Translations under genes and position numbers: made by a program
Shown: positions 9,126 through 18,148 of the stretch, piece after piece
How positions within the stretch are numbered: position 1 is the stretch's first letter
How the letters are laid out: the number at the start of each line of letters is the position of its first letter
Source of the DNA: Mycolicibacterium sp. GF69
GTDB taxonomy: Bacteria; Actinomycetota; Actinomycetes; Mycobacteriales; Mycobacteriaceae
Direction of reading: 5' to 3'
Assembly (NCBI RefSeq): GCF_003284965.1
Contig: NZ_QMEW01000016.1
Span: forward strand, 41,604 to 105,603
Length of the DNA stretch: 64,000 nucleotides
The notes under the pieces: model-generated
The model's input: the letters and a program-made list of their open reading frames with translations, nothing else
What the model was told of the DNA's origin: nothing
The model's database searches: none

Positions 9126-10316
9126 TCAAGCGCTCTCGATGCGGCGCGAGCGTGCGCCGAACGCTGAATTTGCGCGACGTGTCGTGTGCAGACAAGCCCG
9201 CTCGCGGGAATCGGTGATGACGGCGTCGTAGTGGCCCAGAAGTTCATCGCAGATGGCGGGCCACGTCCGGGTCAGCACGCTGCGACGCGCAGCGACCGAA
9301 TAGCGTTGCCGCTCAGCGAGCAGATGGTCGACGGACTGGATCAGCCGCTCCTCGAACTCGTCGACGGCCAGCAGCAGGCCGGTCCGATACGGGGCGACCA
9401 GGTCGCGGGGTCCGCCGGCGTTCGGTGCGATGACGGGCAGGCCCGACGCCATCGCCTCCTGCACCGCCTGACAGAACGTCTCATGCTCACCGGGATGCAC
9501 GAACACGTCCATGCTGGCGTACGCGGTCGCGAGGTCGCGGCCGTACACGGCCCCGGTGAACACCGCTGAGGGCATTCGGCTTTCGAGTTTGGCACGGTCG
9601 ACACCATCGCCGACGATCACGAGCGCCACGTCGTCGCGGCGCGCCAGCCCGGCGAGACGCTCGACGTGCTTCTCCGGCGCGAGCCGGCCGACGAAGCCGA
9701 CGATCGGCTTACCGTCCGGCGACCACCGGCGCCGCAGCGCGTCGTCCCGCGCCGAGGGTGCGAACCCGGTGATGTCGACACCACGTCCCCACTGATACAC
9801 CCGCGGAACACGATGTGCTGTCAGGCTTTCCATTGCCGCGGTGGACGGTGCGAGCGTGCGGTCGGCCCGGGTGTGCAGGTGACGGGTCCACGCCCAGGCG
9901 GCGCGGGTCGCGAAGCCGACGCCGTAACTCCCGGCGAAACCCGCGACGTCGGTCTGGAATACGGCCACCGTCGGGACACCGAGGTGACGCGCGGCTTGCA
10001 GGCCTCCGTAACCGAGCAGCGCCGGCGACGCCAGATGCACAACGTCCGGATCGAACCCCCGTAGCACCCCGACCATCCGGGGCCGCGGCACACCCAGCGG
10101 AAGCGAGGTGACCTTCGGGAACATCCGCGACGGCACGCGGTGCACGCGGACGCCATCGTGCACCCGGTCGGCGGGCGGTTCGCCGCGCGGGGTGTCGGGA
10201 GCGATGAGCAGGGCTTCGTGTCCGGTGCGGCGAAGGTGCTCGATGACCCGCAGCACCGAATTGGTGACGCCGTTGACATTGGGGAGAAACGATTCTGCGA
10301 CGATTGCGACGCGCAC
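9126..10316 (-). CDS. mgtA: GDP-mannose-dependent alpha-mannosyltransferase MgtA (GT4)
   Basis: A GT4 glycosyltransferase of the GT-B fold, 396 residues. Features include the N-terminal [15 protein letters not shown] loop, [15 protein letters not shown] in the donor domain, and the EX7E-type motif [22 protein letters not shown]. In mycobacteria this family (Rv0557, earlier called PimB) adds mannose to a glucuronosyl-diacylglycerol glycolipid anchor related to lipomannan assembly. Its place between menG and the DUF3592 gene matches that locus. The last 30 or so residues are arginine-rich and probably disordered. Confidence 0.88.
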   Translation of the reverse strand: MRVAIVAESFLPNVNGVTNSVLRVIEHLRRTGHEALLIAPDTPRGEPPADRVHDGVRVHRVPSRMFPKVTSLPLGVPRPRMVGVLRGFDPDVVHLASPALLGYGGLQAARHLGVPTVAVFQTDVAGFAGSYGVGFATRAAWAWTRHLHTRADRTLAPSTAAMESLTAHRVPRVYQWGRGVDITGFAPSARDDALRRRWSPDGKPIVGFVGRLAPEKHVERLAGLARRDDVALVIVGDGVDRAKLESRMPSAVFTGAVYGRDLATAYASMDVFVHPGEHETFCQAVQEAMASGLPVIAPNAGGPRDLVAPYRTGLLLAVDEFEERLIQSVDHLLAERQRYSVAARRSVLTRTWPAICDELLGHYDAVITDSRERACLHTTRRANSAFGARSRRIESA

Positions 10317-10449
10317 GCCGGAATCGTCTCAGCGCAGCCTGTCGGCAAGGTTGCGCCCAAGCAGACTGCACACGAAAATCTGGTGCGCGCAACGGGCGCT
10401 GCGGTGCGTGCGCGTCGCGTATCGTCCACCAGGGAAAGGGCGGTTTGAC

Positions 10450-11121
10450 ATGCGGATCTCGGCGATCGTGTCGGCATTCGCGCTCACCATGGCACTGGGC
10501 GCCGTCGGCTGCACCAACCACGTCGCCGGTACCGCCCAGCGCGATCCCGCCCAGGCTCCGCTGGGGGTCAGCGAAGACGGCTACGGGGTCGTCGCCGGGT
10601 TCGACGACGCACCGTTTCGCATCGAGATCTTCACCGAACCGCAGTGCAGCCACTGCGCAGACCTTCAAGCCGACTTCGGCGACCAGCTCGCCTACTACAT
10701 CGGCGTCGGGCAGCTCAACGTCACCTACCGGCCGCTGATCTTCCTCGACGAGGTCACCGACGGTCACTCCGCGCGGGTGAGCAATGCGCTGTTCCTGGCG
10801 ACCGGAAGCGGGGCCACGGGCACGCAGTTCCAGCGGTTCGTCGAAGAACTGTGGGCCCACCAGGATCCGGGCGGGCCGGGGCCCAGCGATGATGAGCTGG
10901 CCGACATGGCCAGGTCGGCGGGTATGCCCGAGTCGGCCGTGCAGCGGATCGCGGGTGGCGGCTCCGCGGTCAACGTCCCCGAGATGGACGAGAACAACTT
11001 CGGCTTCCTGCTCGACGTCGACCCGGTGGCCAGCGGCACGCCGACGGTGTACGACCTGGTCGGCGACGAGAAGCTCGACATCTACGACAACGACTGGCTC
11101 GACAAGCTCATCGGATCCTGA
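10450..11121 (+). CDS. DsbA/thioredoxin-fold lipoprotein with CSHC motif
   Basis: A 223-residue exported protein. The N-terminal hydrophobic segment ends in a lipobox-like GAVGC with Cys21, so it is probably lipid-anchored on the outer face of the membrane. A thioredoxin-like domain follows with the redox motif CSHC (66-69) after IEIFTEPQ, and a cis-proline region SGTPTVY near the C-terminus. It likely acts in oxidative folding or thiol exchange outside the membrane. It is divergent from mgtA with a 133-base shared promoter region. Confidence 0.8.
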   Translation: MRISAIVSAFALTMALGAVGCTNHVAGTAQRDPAQAPLGVSEDGYGVVAGFDDAPFRIEIFTEPQCSHCADLQADFGDQLAYYIGVGQLNVTYRPLIFLDEVTDGHSARVSNALFLATGSGATGTQFQRFVEELWAHQDPGGPGPSDDELADMARSAGMPESAVQRIAGGGSAVNVPEMDENNFGFLLDVDPVASGTPTVYDLVGDEKLDIYDNDWLDKLIGS

Positions 11122-11136
11122 CGGCTGCCACGAACG

Positions 11137-11694
11137 TCAACTGGTGACCGAAAGATCGGCCGGGCTCGGATCGGACGTCGACATCGGGCGCCGGGAAGTG
11201 CGGCGCTCGATCAGCGTCACCCCGGCCAGCACCGCGCTGGCGATCAGCCAACCGACCACCGCGATCGAACCCGCCGGAATGATCGCCAACGCCGCGTTGC
11301 GATGTTGTACGCGAACGAGATCCGGATCGTTGACGTCGTATTCGACGTAGATGTTCATTCCCGTCTCGAGCTCGGACGGATAGAGCACGCCCAACTCGGG
11401 GCGGTAGGTCACGCGGTCGGGGGTGACGAACTCGATCGTCGACCGGCGCGGTCCGGCATCGAGCACCTCGGCCGCGGCGACACCCATATGCCGCTCGATC
11501 TGCCGGTCATTGCGCCACGCCCCCAACACCATCAGCACCGATTGCAGGGTCACCAGGCACGCGGCGATCACGATGCCCACCCGCACCCGGCGAAACATCC
11601 GCTGCCGCCGGGTCTCGTGGGGGTCGGCGGTCAGTCTGGGCAGGAAGCGGCGCGCCCACCGGATGGACTTCGTCAGGCGGCTCGCTCCACTCAT
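11137..11694 (-). CDS. DUF3592 membrane protein (Rv0556-like)
   Basis: This 185-residue protein has two membrane segments (about residues 40-58 and 135-155). Between them is a beta-rich extracytoplasmic domain with [12 protein letters not shown], the pattern of DUF3592 proteins. Its ATG overlaps the menD stop in an ATGA, so it is translated together with menD. The same pairing exists in M. tuberculosis (Rv0555-Rv0556). Biochemical role unknown; the coupling hints at a membrane role linked to menaquinone. Confidence 0.8.
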   Translation of the reverse strand: MSGASRLTKSIRWARRFLPRLTADPHETRRQRMFRRVRVGIVIAACLVTLQSVLMVLGAWRNDRQIERHMGVAAAEVLDAGPRRSTIEFVTPDRVTYRPELGVLYPSELETGMNIYVEYDVNDPDLVRVQHRNAALAIIPAGSIAVVGWLIASAVLAGVTLIERRTSRRPMSTSDPSPADLSVTS

Positions 11695-13349
11695 AGGGCA
11701 GCCTTGATGGACGCGTGCAGCGCCCGCAGCGACGACCGGTCGGCCTTCACCTCCAGCACCCGCAGCCCCTCGTACGGCTCGTCGAGCGCCTCGGCGAGGT
11801 GGTCGGCCTCGAGCTGGCGATTCTCCACGTGATACGCCCGGCACAGCGCACCGACATCCACATCGTGCGGGGTGCCGAAGATCCGCGACGACACGTCGGA
11901 GAACCGCGGATCACCCTGCTCGAGCAGTTCGAAGATGCCCCCGCCGTTGTCGTTGGACACCACGATGGTCAGGTTGCGCGGCGCCGGCTCCGTCGGCCCG
12001 ATCAGCAACCCCGAGCTGTCGTGGACGAACGTCAGATCTCCGAGCAGCGCGATCGTGCGGCCCGACCCCCGCTCACCCGTCCGCTCGTGCGCCAACGCGG
12101 CGCCGATCGCCGTCGAAACCGTGCCGTCGATTCCCGCTACCCCGCGATTCGAGCGCACCTTGAGGCCGTGGGTGTCCAGGCCCACCAGCGCCGCGTCGCG
12201 CACCGGATTCGACGCACCCAACACCAGCTGATCGCCCGGCCGGACGGCATCGGCCACCGCGGCGGCCACATGCAGACCGGTCTTGAGCGGATGCGCCTCG
12301 AGCTGGTCGCGGACCGCCGCCATCGCGTGCCGGTGCACCTCCGCACACCGGTCGAGCCAGGCCCGCTCCGGTGCCCCCGATGTGACGGCGCGGGTGCCGG
12401 TGGCCTGCGAGTTCCCCGAGACATCGGGCCAGCGCGGGCCCGTCGTCAGCGCATACACCGGCACCGACGGATCGGCCAGCAGCGCCGACACCGGCCGGTG
12501 CAGCGTCGGGCGGCCGAGCATGATGACCTGCTTCGGGCGCACCAACCGCAGCGCAAAGGGGTGCAGCGGGTTCTGGGCGGGCGGCGCCGTCGGTTCAGCG
12601 ACGGTCGGCAAGGCGGCCAGGTTCGGATGTCGGCCCGCGCCGTGTCCGGCGATCACGACGGTGTCCGGGGTCAGGTCGATGTCGAGCGGCTGGTCGAAGG
12701 TCACCGGCGGTGTGTACGTCCAGGGCTTGCCGTCGGGTCTGCCGTCGGGCACATAGGTGCCGGACGCCGGGCTTTCACTGGCATCGGGCACCAGCGGCTC
12801 CCGCAGCGGGATGTCGAACTGCACGGGGCCGGCATTCGCAGTGCGAGACCCCTTGGCCGCAGCCAGGATTCGGCACACCGCGGAACGCCATTGGGCGTTG
12901 AGCGCGTCGAGGTGTTCCGGAGACTCCTCGGCCAGACCCAGGCTGATCGACGACCGCACCTGCGTCCCGAAATACCCGAACTGTTCGAAAGTCTGGTTCG
13001 CCCCGGTGCCCAGCAGCTCGTAGGGCCGATTGGCGCTCAGCACAACGAGCGGCACCCGCGCGTAATTGGCCTCGACCACCGCGGGTCCGAGGTTGGCCAC
13101 CGCGGTGCCCGACGTCATCGCGATACAGACCGGGGCGTGGTCGGCGATCGCGAGCCCGATGGCCAGAAAGCCAGCGGTGCGCTCGTCGATACGCACGTGC
13201 AGCCGGACCCGGCCGGCGCGGTCGGCGTCGGCAAGCGCGAAGGCCAGCGGCGCGTTGCGCGAACCCGGGCACAACACGACGTCCCGTACGCCGCCGCGAA
13301 TGAGTTCGTCGACGACCACGCGGGCCTGCGCGGTCGAGGGGTTCACCAC
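11691..13349 (-). CDS. menD: MenD, SEPHCHC synthase
   Basis: MenD uses thiamine diphosphate to join 2-oxoglutarate to isochorismate, the first committed step of menaquinone synthesis. In 552 residues it has the N-terminal TPP domain ([31 protein letters not shown]) and the C-terminal metal/TPP motif [11 protein letters not shown]...[11 protein letters not shown]. The protein is near identical in pattern to the M. tuberculosis enzyme. The GTG at 13349 shares one base with the bpoC stop (TAGTG), so the two are translationally coupled; the next GTG, three bases on, is an alternative start. Confidence 0.96.
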   Translation of the reverse strand: MVNPSTAQARVVVDELIRGGVRDVVLCPGSRNAPLAFALADADRAGRVRLHVRIDERTAGFLAIGLAIADHAPVCIAMTSGTAVANLGPAVVEANYARVPLVVLSANRPYELLGTGANQTFEQFGYFGTQVRSSISLGLAEESPEHLDALNAQWRSAVCRILAAAKGSRTANAGPVQFDIPLREPLVPDASESPASGTYVPDGRPDGKPWTYTPPVTFDQPLDIDLTPDTVVIAGHGAGRHPNLAALPTVAEPTAPPAQNPLHPFALRLVRPKQVIMLGRPTLHRPVSALLADPSVPVYALTTGPRWPDVSGNSQATGTRAVTSGAPERAWLDRCAEVHRHAMAAVRDQLEAHPLKTGLHVAAAVADAVRPGDQLVLGASNPVRDAALVGLDTHGLKVRSNRGVAGIDGTVSTAIGAALAHERTGERGSGRTIALLGDLTFVHDSSGLLIGPTEPAPRNLTIVVSNDNGGGIFELLEQGDPRFSDVSSRIFGTPHDVDVGALCRAYHVENRQLEADHLAEALDEPYEGLRVLEVKADRSSLRALHASIKAAL

Positions 13350-14149
13350 TACAGCCTATCGGCGATGAAATCGAGTGCCGCTTTGTTGACCACCTCCGGA
13401 CGCTCGAGGAAGCCCAGGTGGCCGGTGTCGGGAATCTCCAGGTAGCGGCCGTTCGGGATGGCGTCTGCGACCTCGCGGCTCAGGTAGGGAGGCAGCACCA
13501 GGTCGTCGGCGAAGCCGATGACGAGCGTCGGCGCCGTAATACTCCGGTAAGCAGGTAGGCGGTTGCCTTGCGGACGGACTCCGAGCTGCGCACGCCCGCC
13601 GGGCGTCGACTTGGTGGGCCACATGACGAACATGTCGATCCAGTCGCGCACCTTGGCGTCGTCGTTGAGGGTTCTCGGCGAGAAGTTCTCCAGCAGACGG
13701 ATTTTCGCGTCGTACTGCGGCGGCAGCTTGATACCGGACTCGATGAGTTCCCACTCCGCGCTACGGAAGAACTCGCGCGCCCGGTCCTCTCGGCCGCGGG
13801 TGGCCATCAGCACCGCCCGGTCGACGAGTTCGGGCCGGGCCACCATCAGTTCCTGCGCGATGAACGAACCCATCGACACCGAGACGATGCGCACCGGCGC
13901 CGCGTCGAGTTTCTCGATCAGCGCCGCCGTGTCGGCCACCATCGTCTCCGTGGTGAAACCCGAGGCGTTCTCGGTAGCGCCCACCCCGCGGTTGTCGAAC
14001 GTGATGCAGCGGTAGCCGGCGCGCTGGAACTCGGGTACCTGGTTCAGGTGCCAGGTTCGTCCCGCACCGCCGTGACCGGCGATGAACAGGACGGATGGAC
14101 CGTTGCCGCGATCGTCGTAGGCCAAATTCACCCGACTGACGGTACTCAA
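13349..14149 (-). CDS. bpoC: BpoC-type alpha/beta hydrolase; positional candidate for MenH
   Basis: A 266-residue alpha/beta hydrolase resembling Rv0554. Visible are the oxyanion region [12 protein letters not shown], the nucleophile elbow SVSMGSFIA, an acid in GFADDLV and the catalytic His in DTGHLGF. Although annotated as a peroxidase in M. tuberculosis, it carries the hydrolase triad. It is coupled to menD by a one-base overlap, the position where SHCHC synthase (MenH) lies in other bacteria, and no other MenH candidate is in the window. A MenH role is therefore an inference and has been questioned for the M. tuberculosis protein. Confidence 0.85.
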   Translation of the reverse strand: MSTVSRVNLAYDDRGNGPSVLFIAGHGGAGRTWHLNQVPEFQRAGYRCITFDNRGVGATENASGFTTETMVADTAALIEKLDAAPVRIVSVSMGSFIAQELMVARPELVDRAVLMATRGREDRAREFFRSAEWELIESGIKLPPQYDAKIRLLENFSPRTLNDDAKVRDWIDMFVMWPTKSTPGGRAQLGVRPQGNRLPAYRSITAPTLVIGFADDLVLPPYLSREVADAIPNGRYLEIPDTGHLGFLERPEVVNKAALDFIADRL

Positions 14150-14192
14150 GCCCCGCGGTCGGGCTGTAGTCGGTCGCCGCGGCTGCGACGAA

Positions 14193-14702
14193 CTACGCCG
14201 AATTCGGCACTTCGGTGAACGCGACGACCGGTATGCGTCGTTTGCCGGCGCGCTTCTCGTAGTCGGCGTAGTTGGGCACGAACTGTTTGGCCAGGCCGAA
14301 CAGTCGATCGCGTTCGGCCCCGGTGACCTCTTCGCCGACGAAAGTGCCCCGGTAGCCCCGCGTCGACAACGTCACCCGCGGATGGGCCTTGACGTTGTGG
14401 AACCAGGACGGATGCCGGTCGCCGCCGTAGTTGGAGGCGATGACGATCACCCGGCCGGCGTCGGTGAAGTAGGTCAGCGGGGTGCTGTACTGCCGGCCGG
14501 ACTTGGCGCCGGTATGGGTCAGCAGCACCTCCGGCAGCACCAGCGACATCGAAAGGTACCCGTTGGTCAGCTTGATCACGGCGCGGTCCAGTCGCCACCC
14601 GACGCGGCGCAGGAACCATCGCGCCGGCGCCGTACCCATGAGCCGCGCGCCGGCGCTGACCAGCGGCGTCGGTGGATCGGGTCGAACCTCGGGAATGCCC
14701 AT
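14193..14702 (-). CDS. DUF385 deazaflavin (F420)-dependent nitroreductase-family protein
   Basis: A 169-residue Ddn-like protein. It has the family signature HTGAKSGRQYSTPLTYF, an SNYGGDRHPSWFHNV loop near the cofactor pocket and a typical C-terminal FVPNYADYEKRAGKRRIPVV. These proteins bind F420 or related flavins in a split beta-barrel and reduce quinones, nitro compounds or other acceptors. An amphipathic N-terminal helix may associate with membranes. It lies 43 bases upstream of bpoC on the same strand; a link to quinone metabolism is possible but unproven. Confidence 0.85.
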   Translation of the reverse strand: MGIPEVRPDPPTPLVSAGARLMGTAPARWFLRRVGWRLDRAVIKLTNGYLSMSLVLPEVLLTHTGAKSGRQYSTPLTYFTDAGRVIVIASNYGGDRHPSWFHNVKAHPRVTLSTRGYRGTFVGEEVTGAERDRLFGLAKQFVPNYADYEKRAGKRRIPVVAFTEVPNSA

Positions 14703-14754
14703 ACCGCGACGGTAACCCAGCGACTTGGGTGCGCTTCCGATCGCACACCGACTG

Positions 14755-15480
14755 TCAGCGCACCGAAGTCGCCTTTTTGCGGACGCGCTTGAGCGCCTGG
14801 TCCCACACCAGCAGCGACGCCGCCTTGAGCTGCGTCGGCTTCACCAGATCGCGGCCCATCAGGGCGGCCGCGGCAGCCTTCGTGGCCGGCGAGGCCTTGG
14901 ACATGTGTCCCGAATCGAAGGGCGGCTGCGGGTCGTATTCCATGGACAGCTGAATGGTTTTCGCTTTGGCTTCGCCGCCGATCTGGCCGGCCAGCCACAG
15001 CCCCAGGTCGATGCCTGCCGACACCCCTGCCGCCGTGACGGTGTGGTCGCTTTCATGGACGACGCGCTGGTCGCCGACGGGTGTGGCGCCGAAGGTCTTC
15101 AGAAACGGCAGCGCCGCCCAATGGGACGTGGCGCGTTTTCCCTCGAGCAGGCCGGCGGCGGCCAGGATCAACGACCCGGAGCACACCGATGCCGTCCACG
15201 TCGCGCCCTGGTGGGCTTGTCGTACCCACGCCAGGAGCTTTTCGTCGCGGGCATGCTCGATGGTGCTGAATCCGCCCGGGATCAGGATGACGTCGGGCGA
15301 GGGTGTCTCGTCGAACGTGTGCGTCGCACCGATCAGCAGTACACCGGTGTCCGCGGCGATGGGGCCGGGTTCGTGCCACACAAAGCGCACCTCCGTCTCG
15401 GGAAGAAAGCGCAGCGACTCGTAGGGGCCGATCAAGTCCAGGGCGGTGAAGCCGGGGTAGAGGACGATGGCGATCTGCAT
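14755..15480 (-). CDS. DJ-1/PfpI family protein, isonitrile hydratase-like
   Basis: This 241-residue protein has the DJ-1 fold signatures: FTALDLIGPYE with Asp15 at the N-terminus and the nucleophile elbow ASVCSGSLILAAAGLLEGK with Cys100, followed by RATSHW. In isonitrile hydratases the equivalent Asp and Cys convert isonitriles to N-formamides, so this activity is plausible. A strong AAGGAGACATC ribosome binding site decides the ATG at 15480; the frame is open further upstream but overlaps the regulator. It lies 10 bases after the GlxA-type gene, probably in one transcript with it. Confidence 0.82.
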   Translation of the reverse strand: MQIAIVLYPGFTALDLIGPYESLRFLPETEVRFVWHEPGPIAADTGVLLIGATHTFDETPSPDVILIPGGFSTIEHARDEKLLAWVRQAHQGATWTASVCSGSLILAAAGLLEGKRATSHWAALPFLKTFGATPVGDQRVVHESDHTVTAAGVSAGIDLGLWLAGQIGGEAKAKTIQLSMEYDPQPPFDSGHMSKASPATKAAAAALMGRDLVKPTQLKAASLLVWDQALKRVRKKATSVR

Positions 15481-15490
15481 GATGTCTCCT

Positions 15491-16450
15491 TCAGGCGAAT
15501 GTCTTGCGGTACTGGTCGGGCGAAACGCCCAGGCGGCGAACAAAGTTGCGGCGCAGCGTCTCCGCGCTGCCGAAACCGCACCGCGCGGCGATGACGGTGA
15601 CGGTGTCGTCGGTCTCCTCGAGTCGACGGCGGGCAGCCTCGGTGCGGATCCGCTCGACATAGGCGCCGGGCGCCTCACCCACCTCTTCGGTGAACAACCG
15701 GGTGAAGTGCCGTGGGCTCATCGCGGCGCGGCGGGCCAGTTCGGGAATGCTGTGCGTGCCACCGGGTTCGGCTTCGATGGCGTCCTGGACCTCGCGGATC
15801 GGCGCCCGCTTGGCGCGCGGCATCCACACCGGTGCCGCGAACTGCGTCTGTCCGCCGGGCCTGCGCAGGTACATGACCAGCCTGCGCGCGACGGTCTGGG
15901 CGACATCGGTGCCATGATCGTCCTCGACGAGCGACAGCGCGAGGTCGATGCCCGCGGTGACGCCGGCGGCGGTCCAGGTGCGCTCGTTGCTGCGTACGAA
16001 GATTGGCTCGGGATCGACTGTCACCGCGGGGAATTCGCGTGCCAGCTGCTCGGTGAAGGCCCAGTGGGTGGTGGCGGTGCAACCGTCGAGCAGGCCGGCC
16101 TCTGCGGCGAGGAAGGCGCCGGTGCACACGCTGACGACCCGCCGCGAGTTCTCCGCGACGGTCTGGATCCAGTTGATGACGTCGAGGTTGGCCCGGACGT
16201 CGTGAACGCCGAAGCCGCCGGGCAGCACCAACGTGTCGACGTGTTCGCGCGGGTCGGGCAACGGTTGGGCGAGCAGCGCGAGCCCGGCGCCGGCGGTCGC
16301 GGGTTCACCGTTCAGACTCGCCACCGTGACGTCGTAACCCTCGCTGCCTTCGCTTTGCAGATACATCGACGCACCCGTGAACACGTCGAAGGGGCCGACC
16401 AGGTCGAGAGCCTGGACGCCCGGAAAGCCGAGGATCACCACCGATCGCAT
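15491..16450 (-). CDS. GlxA/AdpA-type transcription regulator (DJ-1 domain plus AraC HTH)
   Basis: This 319-residue regulator has an N-terminal amidase-like DJ-1 domain (about 1-175, with VCTGAFLAAEAGLLDGC) that probably senses a ligand, then an AraC-type double helix-turn-helix (about 215-319; LARRAAMSPRHFTRLF and VIAARCGFGSAETLRRNF). The architecture is that of GlxA, FtrA and AdpA. It likely controls itself and the downstream DJ-1 enzyme. A perfect TGGCGT/ACGCCA palindrome lies 27 bases upstream of its start. Confidence 0.88.
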   Translation of the reverse strand: MRSVVILGFPGVQALDLVGPFDVFTGASMYLQSEGSEGYDVTVASLNGEPATAGAGLALLAQPLPDPREHVDTLVLPGGFGVHDVRANLDVINWIQTVAENSRRVVSVCTGAFLAAEAGLLDGCTATTHWAFTEQLAREFPAVTVDPEPIFVRSNERTWTAAGVTAGIDLALSLVEDDHGTDVAQTVARRLVMYLRRPGGQTQFAAPVWMPRAKRAPIREVQDAIEAEPGGTHSIPELARRAAMSPRHFTRLFTEEVGEAPGAYVERIRTEAARRRLEETDDTVTVIAARCGFGSAETLRRNFVRRLGVSPDQYRKTFA

Positions 16451-16476
16451 GCACCCAGTGTTGGCCACCCGAGCCG

Positions 16477-16490
16477 TGGCGTCTACGCCA
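16477..16490. promoter_or_regulatory. TGGCGT-CT-ACGCCA palindrome, likely operator of the GlxA-type regulator
   Basis: A 14-base inverted repeat with perfect 6-base arms in the 67-base gap between the TetR gene and the GlxA-type gene. The arm TGGCG resembles the half site described for AdpA, which shares the DJ-1/AraC architecture. Autoregulation is the simplest reading. Confidence 0.5.
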
Positions 16491-16517
16491 TGCACCCCAC
16501 AGATCAGGACAGCGGGC

Positions 16518-17105
16518 TCACCACACCAGCGGGGCCAGGTGCTTGAGCGCATACGCGCGGACCGCGTCGTCGTCACCGACGTCGAGCACGGGGGTCCGCA
16601 CCTGCGCCAGCGAGCCGGCCAGCCGGATGTGCAGTTCGCTGACGGCCAGCAAGTCGGCATCGGGCATCGTGGCCCCCGCCGCGCGCAAGGCCTTGGCCAT
16701 GGCCGCGGATGCGCTCTCGAGGAACTCCTCGGCCTCGTCGTACATGCCCGACATGACCGACATGTCGCCGTCGAGCCGCAGGAACCGCCGCATGACCGGT
16801 TCTGCGGTGAGCAACCGGACGCCTTCGCAGAACGCCGCCACCGCAGCCTCTTTGGCACCGGAGTCGATGCCGACGGTTTGCAGGCGCGCCATCGCGAAAT
16901 CGAAGGTCTGCCGGCCTAGTTCGGTGATCAGCACGTCGCGGCTGGGAAACCGGCGATACAGCGTGCTGCGGCTGACCCCGGCCTGGCGTGCGATGACGTC
17001 CATGCTGGCCCGTCCCACGCCGACGAGCGCCACCTCCTCGGCGGCGGCCTTGAGGATCGCGGCCTCCTGCTCGGTGCGGCTGTCGTTGTTGCGGAGCCGT
17101 CGCAT
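16518..17105 (-). CDS. TetR family repressor
   Basis: A 195-residue TetR protein with an N-terminal HTH (IARQAGVSRSTLYRRFPSRDVL, about residues 38-59) and a helical ligand domain. It starts 9 bases after the stop of the MpaB-type oxygenase gene and is almost certainly co-transcribed with it. The TGACAC inverted repeats in front of that operon are the obvious candidate operator, making it an autoregulator. Ligand unknown. Confidence 0.85.
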   Translation of the reverse strand: MRRLRNNDSRTEQEAAILKAAAEEVALVGVGRASMDVIARQAGVSRSTLYRRFPSRDVLITELGRQTFDFAMARLQTVGIDSGAKEAAVAAFCEGVRLLTAEPVMRRFLRLDGDMSVMSGMYDEAEEFLESASAAMAKALRAAGATMPDADLLAVSELHIRLAGSLAQVRTPVLDVGDDDAVRAYALKHLAPLVW

Positions 17106-17114
17106 CGGTCTAGG

Positions 17115-18083
17115 TTAAGCCTGCCGACCGGCCGGACACCCCGCGGGCGGTGCGAATGACTCCAGCGCGACCGAGCGGTGGAACCGCACCAGCTTCTCGT
17201 ACTCCAACCTGTTGCGCGCCAACGGGATCAACCGCACCTTGTCCGGCAGTACCCGCCACGCCAGCTGCAGCACGCGGGTGTACACCTCGAACTCGCGCTG
17301 ATGGCGGCCCTCCCACCGGAAGCCGGTCAGTTCACGGACCCCGGGATGCAGAACGCCGAACGAGCAGATCTTGACGACACGGCCGGCGACCGGACGGATG
17401 AGCAGCCACGGCGGCGTCAGCGCGAGGCGCAACGCGGGCGGAATCATCAACGTCGGCAACGGTAACCGGGTCAGCCCATCGGTGACCCGCCGCAGGAAGA
17501 CGTTGTCGGCCAGTTCCGTCTCGACCATGGAGTCGTAGTACTTCACGGCCTCGTCGTAGGTCGCCGGCAGTTTGGCGTTGTGCCCGGGCAGTTCCAGCGA
17601 TCGGAACGCCTCGAGCAACTGCTGATAGGCGGCCTCCTGCTCGGCCGGGGTCATCGTGATTCCGGTGCCCGGGGTGAACGAGTTCAGCACGAGGAACAAC
17701 CCGCTGACCGCGATCCAGTTCCACAGCCGCGGGTTGAGCGCGCTGTAGCGCACATCGGCGAACTCCCCGTCGCCTTTTCCGCGCACCTGCCGGTGCATCG
17801 CCTTAAGCCGCTCCCCCTCGGCCGCGCGGTCGTACGGGTCGCCCCAGATCGCAAGGAACGCCGAGAACCCACTTCGCACCCCTCGATCAGCGAAGTTGGC
17901 CTCGAAACGACCCGTCTTGTCGACGGCTGCCGCCACCGGCACCAGCGCGACCTCGTCGAAGGCCGCCGCGCCGAAGAACCCGCCGAGGGCGCTTCCGCTG
18001 TGCTTGCGGAATTCGCGCATGACTTTCGGGCGCACCCTGCCGGGGAGCTTCTCGACAGGTGTATCCAGGGCAGTCTCGGTCAT
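17115..18083 (-). CDS. Oxygenase MpaB family protein (DUF2236)
   Basis: A 322-residue protein of the DUF2236/latex-clearing-protein/MpaB superfamily. Members I know of bind heme b and cleave alkenes or oxidise isoprenoids. Visible family features are FSAFLAIWGDPYDRAAEGERLKAMH and WNWIAVSGLFLVLNS; the Arg and His in these stretches are candidates for the active site. I chose the ATG at 18083 because of the GGAGGCGAC ribosome binding site; an upstream start at 18110 would run into the operator. Substrate unknown; probably a lipid or terpenoid. Confidence 0.82.
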   Translation of the reverse strand: MTETALDTPVEKLPGRVRPKVMREFRKHSGSALGGFFGAAAFDEVALVPVAAAVDKTGRFEANFADRGVRSGFSAFLAIWGDPYDRAAEGERLKAMHRQVRGKGDGEFADVRYSALNPRLWNWIAVSGLFLVLNSFTPGTGITMTPAEQEAAYQQLLEAFRSLELPGHNAKLPATYDEAVKYYDSMVETELADNVFLRRVTDGLTRLPLPTLMIPPALRLALTPPWLLIRPVAGRVVKICSFGVLHPGVRELTGFRWEGRHQREFEVYTRVLQLAWRVLPDKVRLIPLARNRLEYEKLVRFHRSVALESFAPPAGCPAGRQA

Positions 18084-18102
18084 GTCGCCTCCGATGCGCG
18101 GT

Positions 18103-18148
18103 TGACACAAAGACTAGTATTCTGTGTCACCGTGTCAATGGGTGACAC
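18103..18148. promoter_or_regulatory. TGACAC operator array and promoter of the MpaB-TetR operon
   Basis: Two inverted repeats built from the same half site lie side by side. One has TGACACA (18103-18109) and TGTGTCA (18123-18129), 13 bases apart. The other is GTGTCA-ATGGG-TGACAC (18132-18148). On the minus strand TTGACA (18138-18133) looks like a -35 element inside the array, so binding would block transcription of the MpaB-TetR operon. The left half of the array lies in the gap; the right half overlaps the last codons of menC. Confidence 0.6.
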
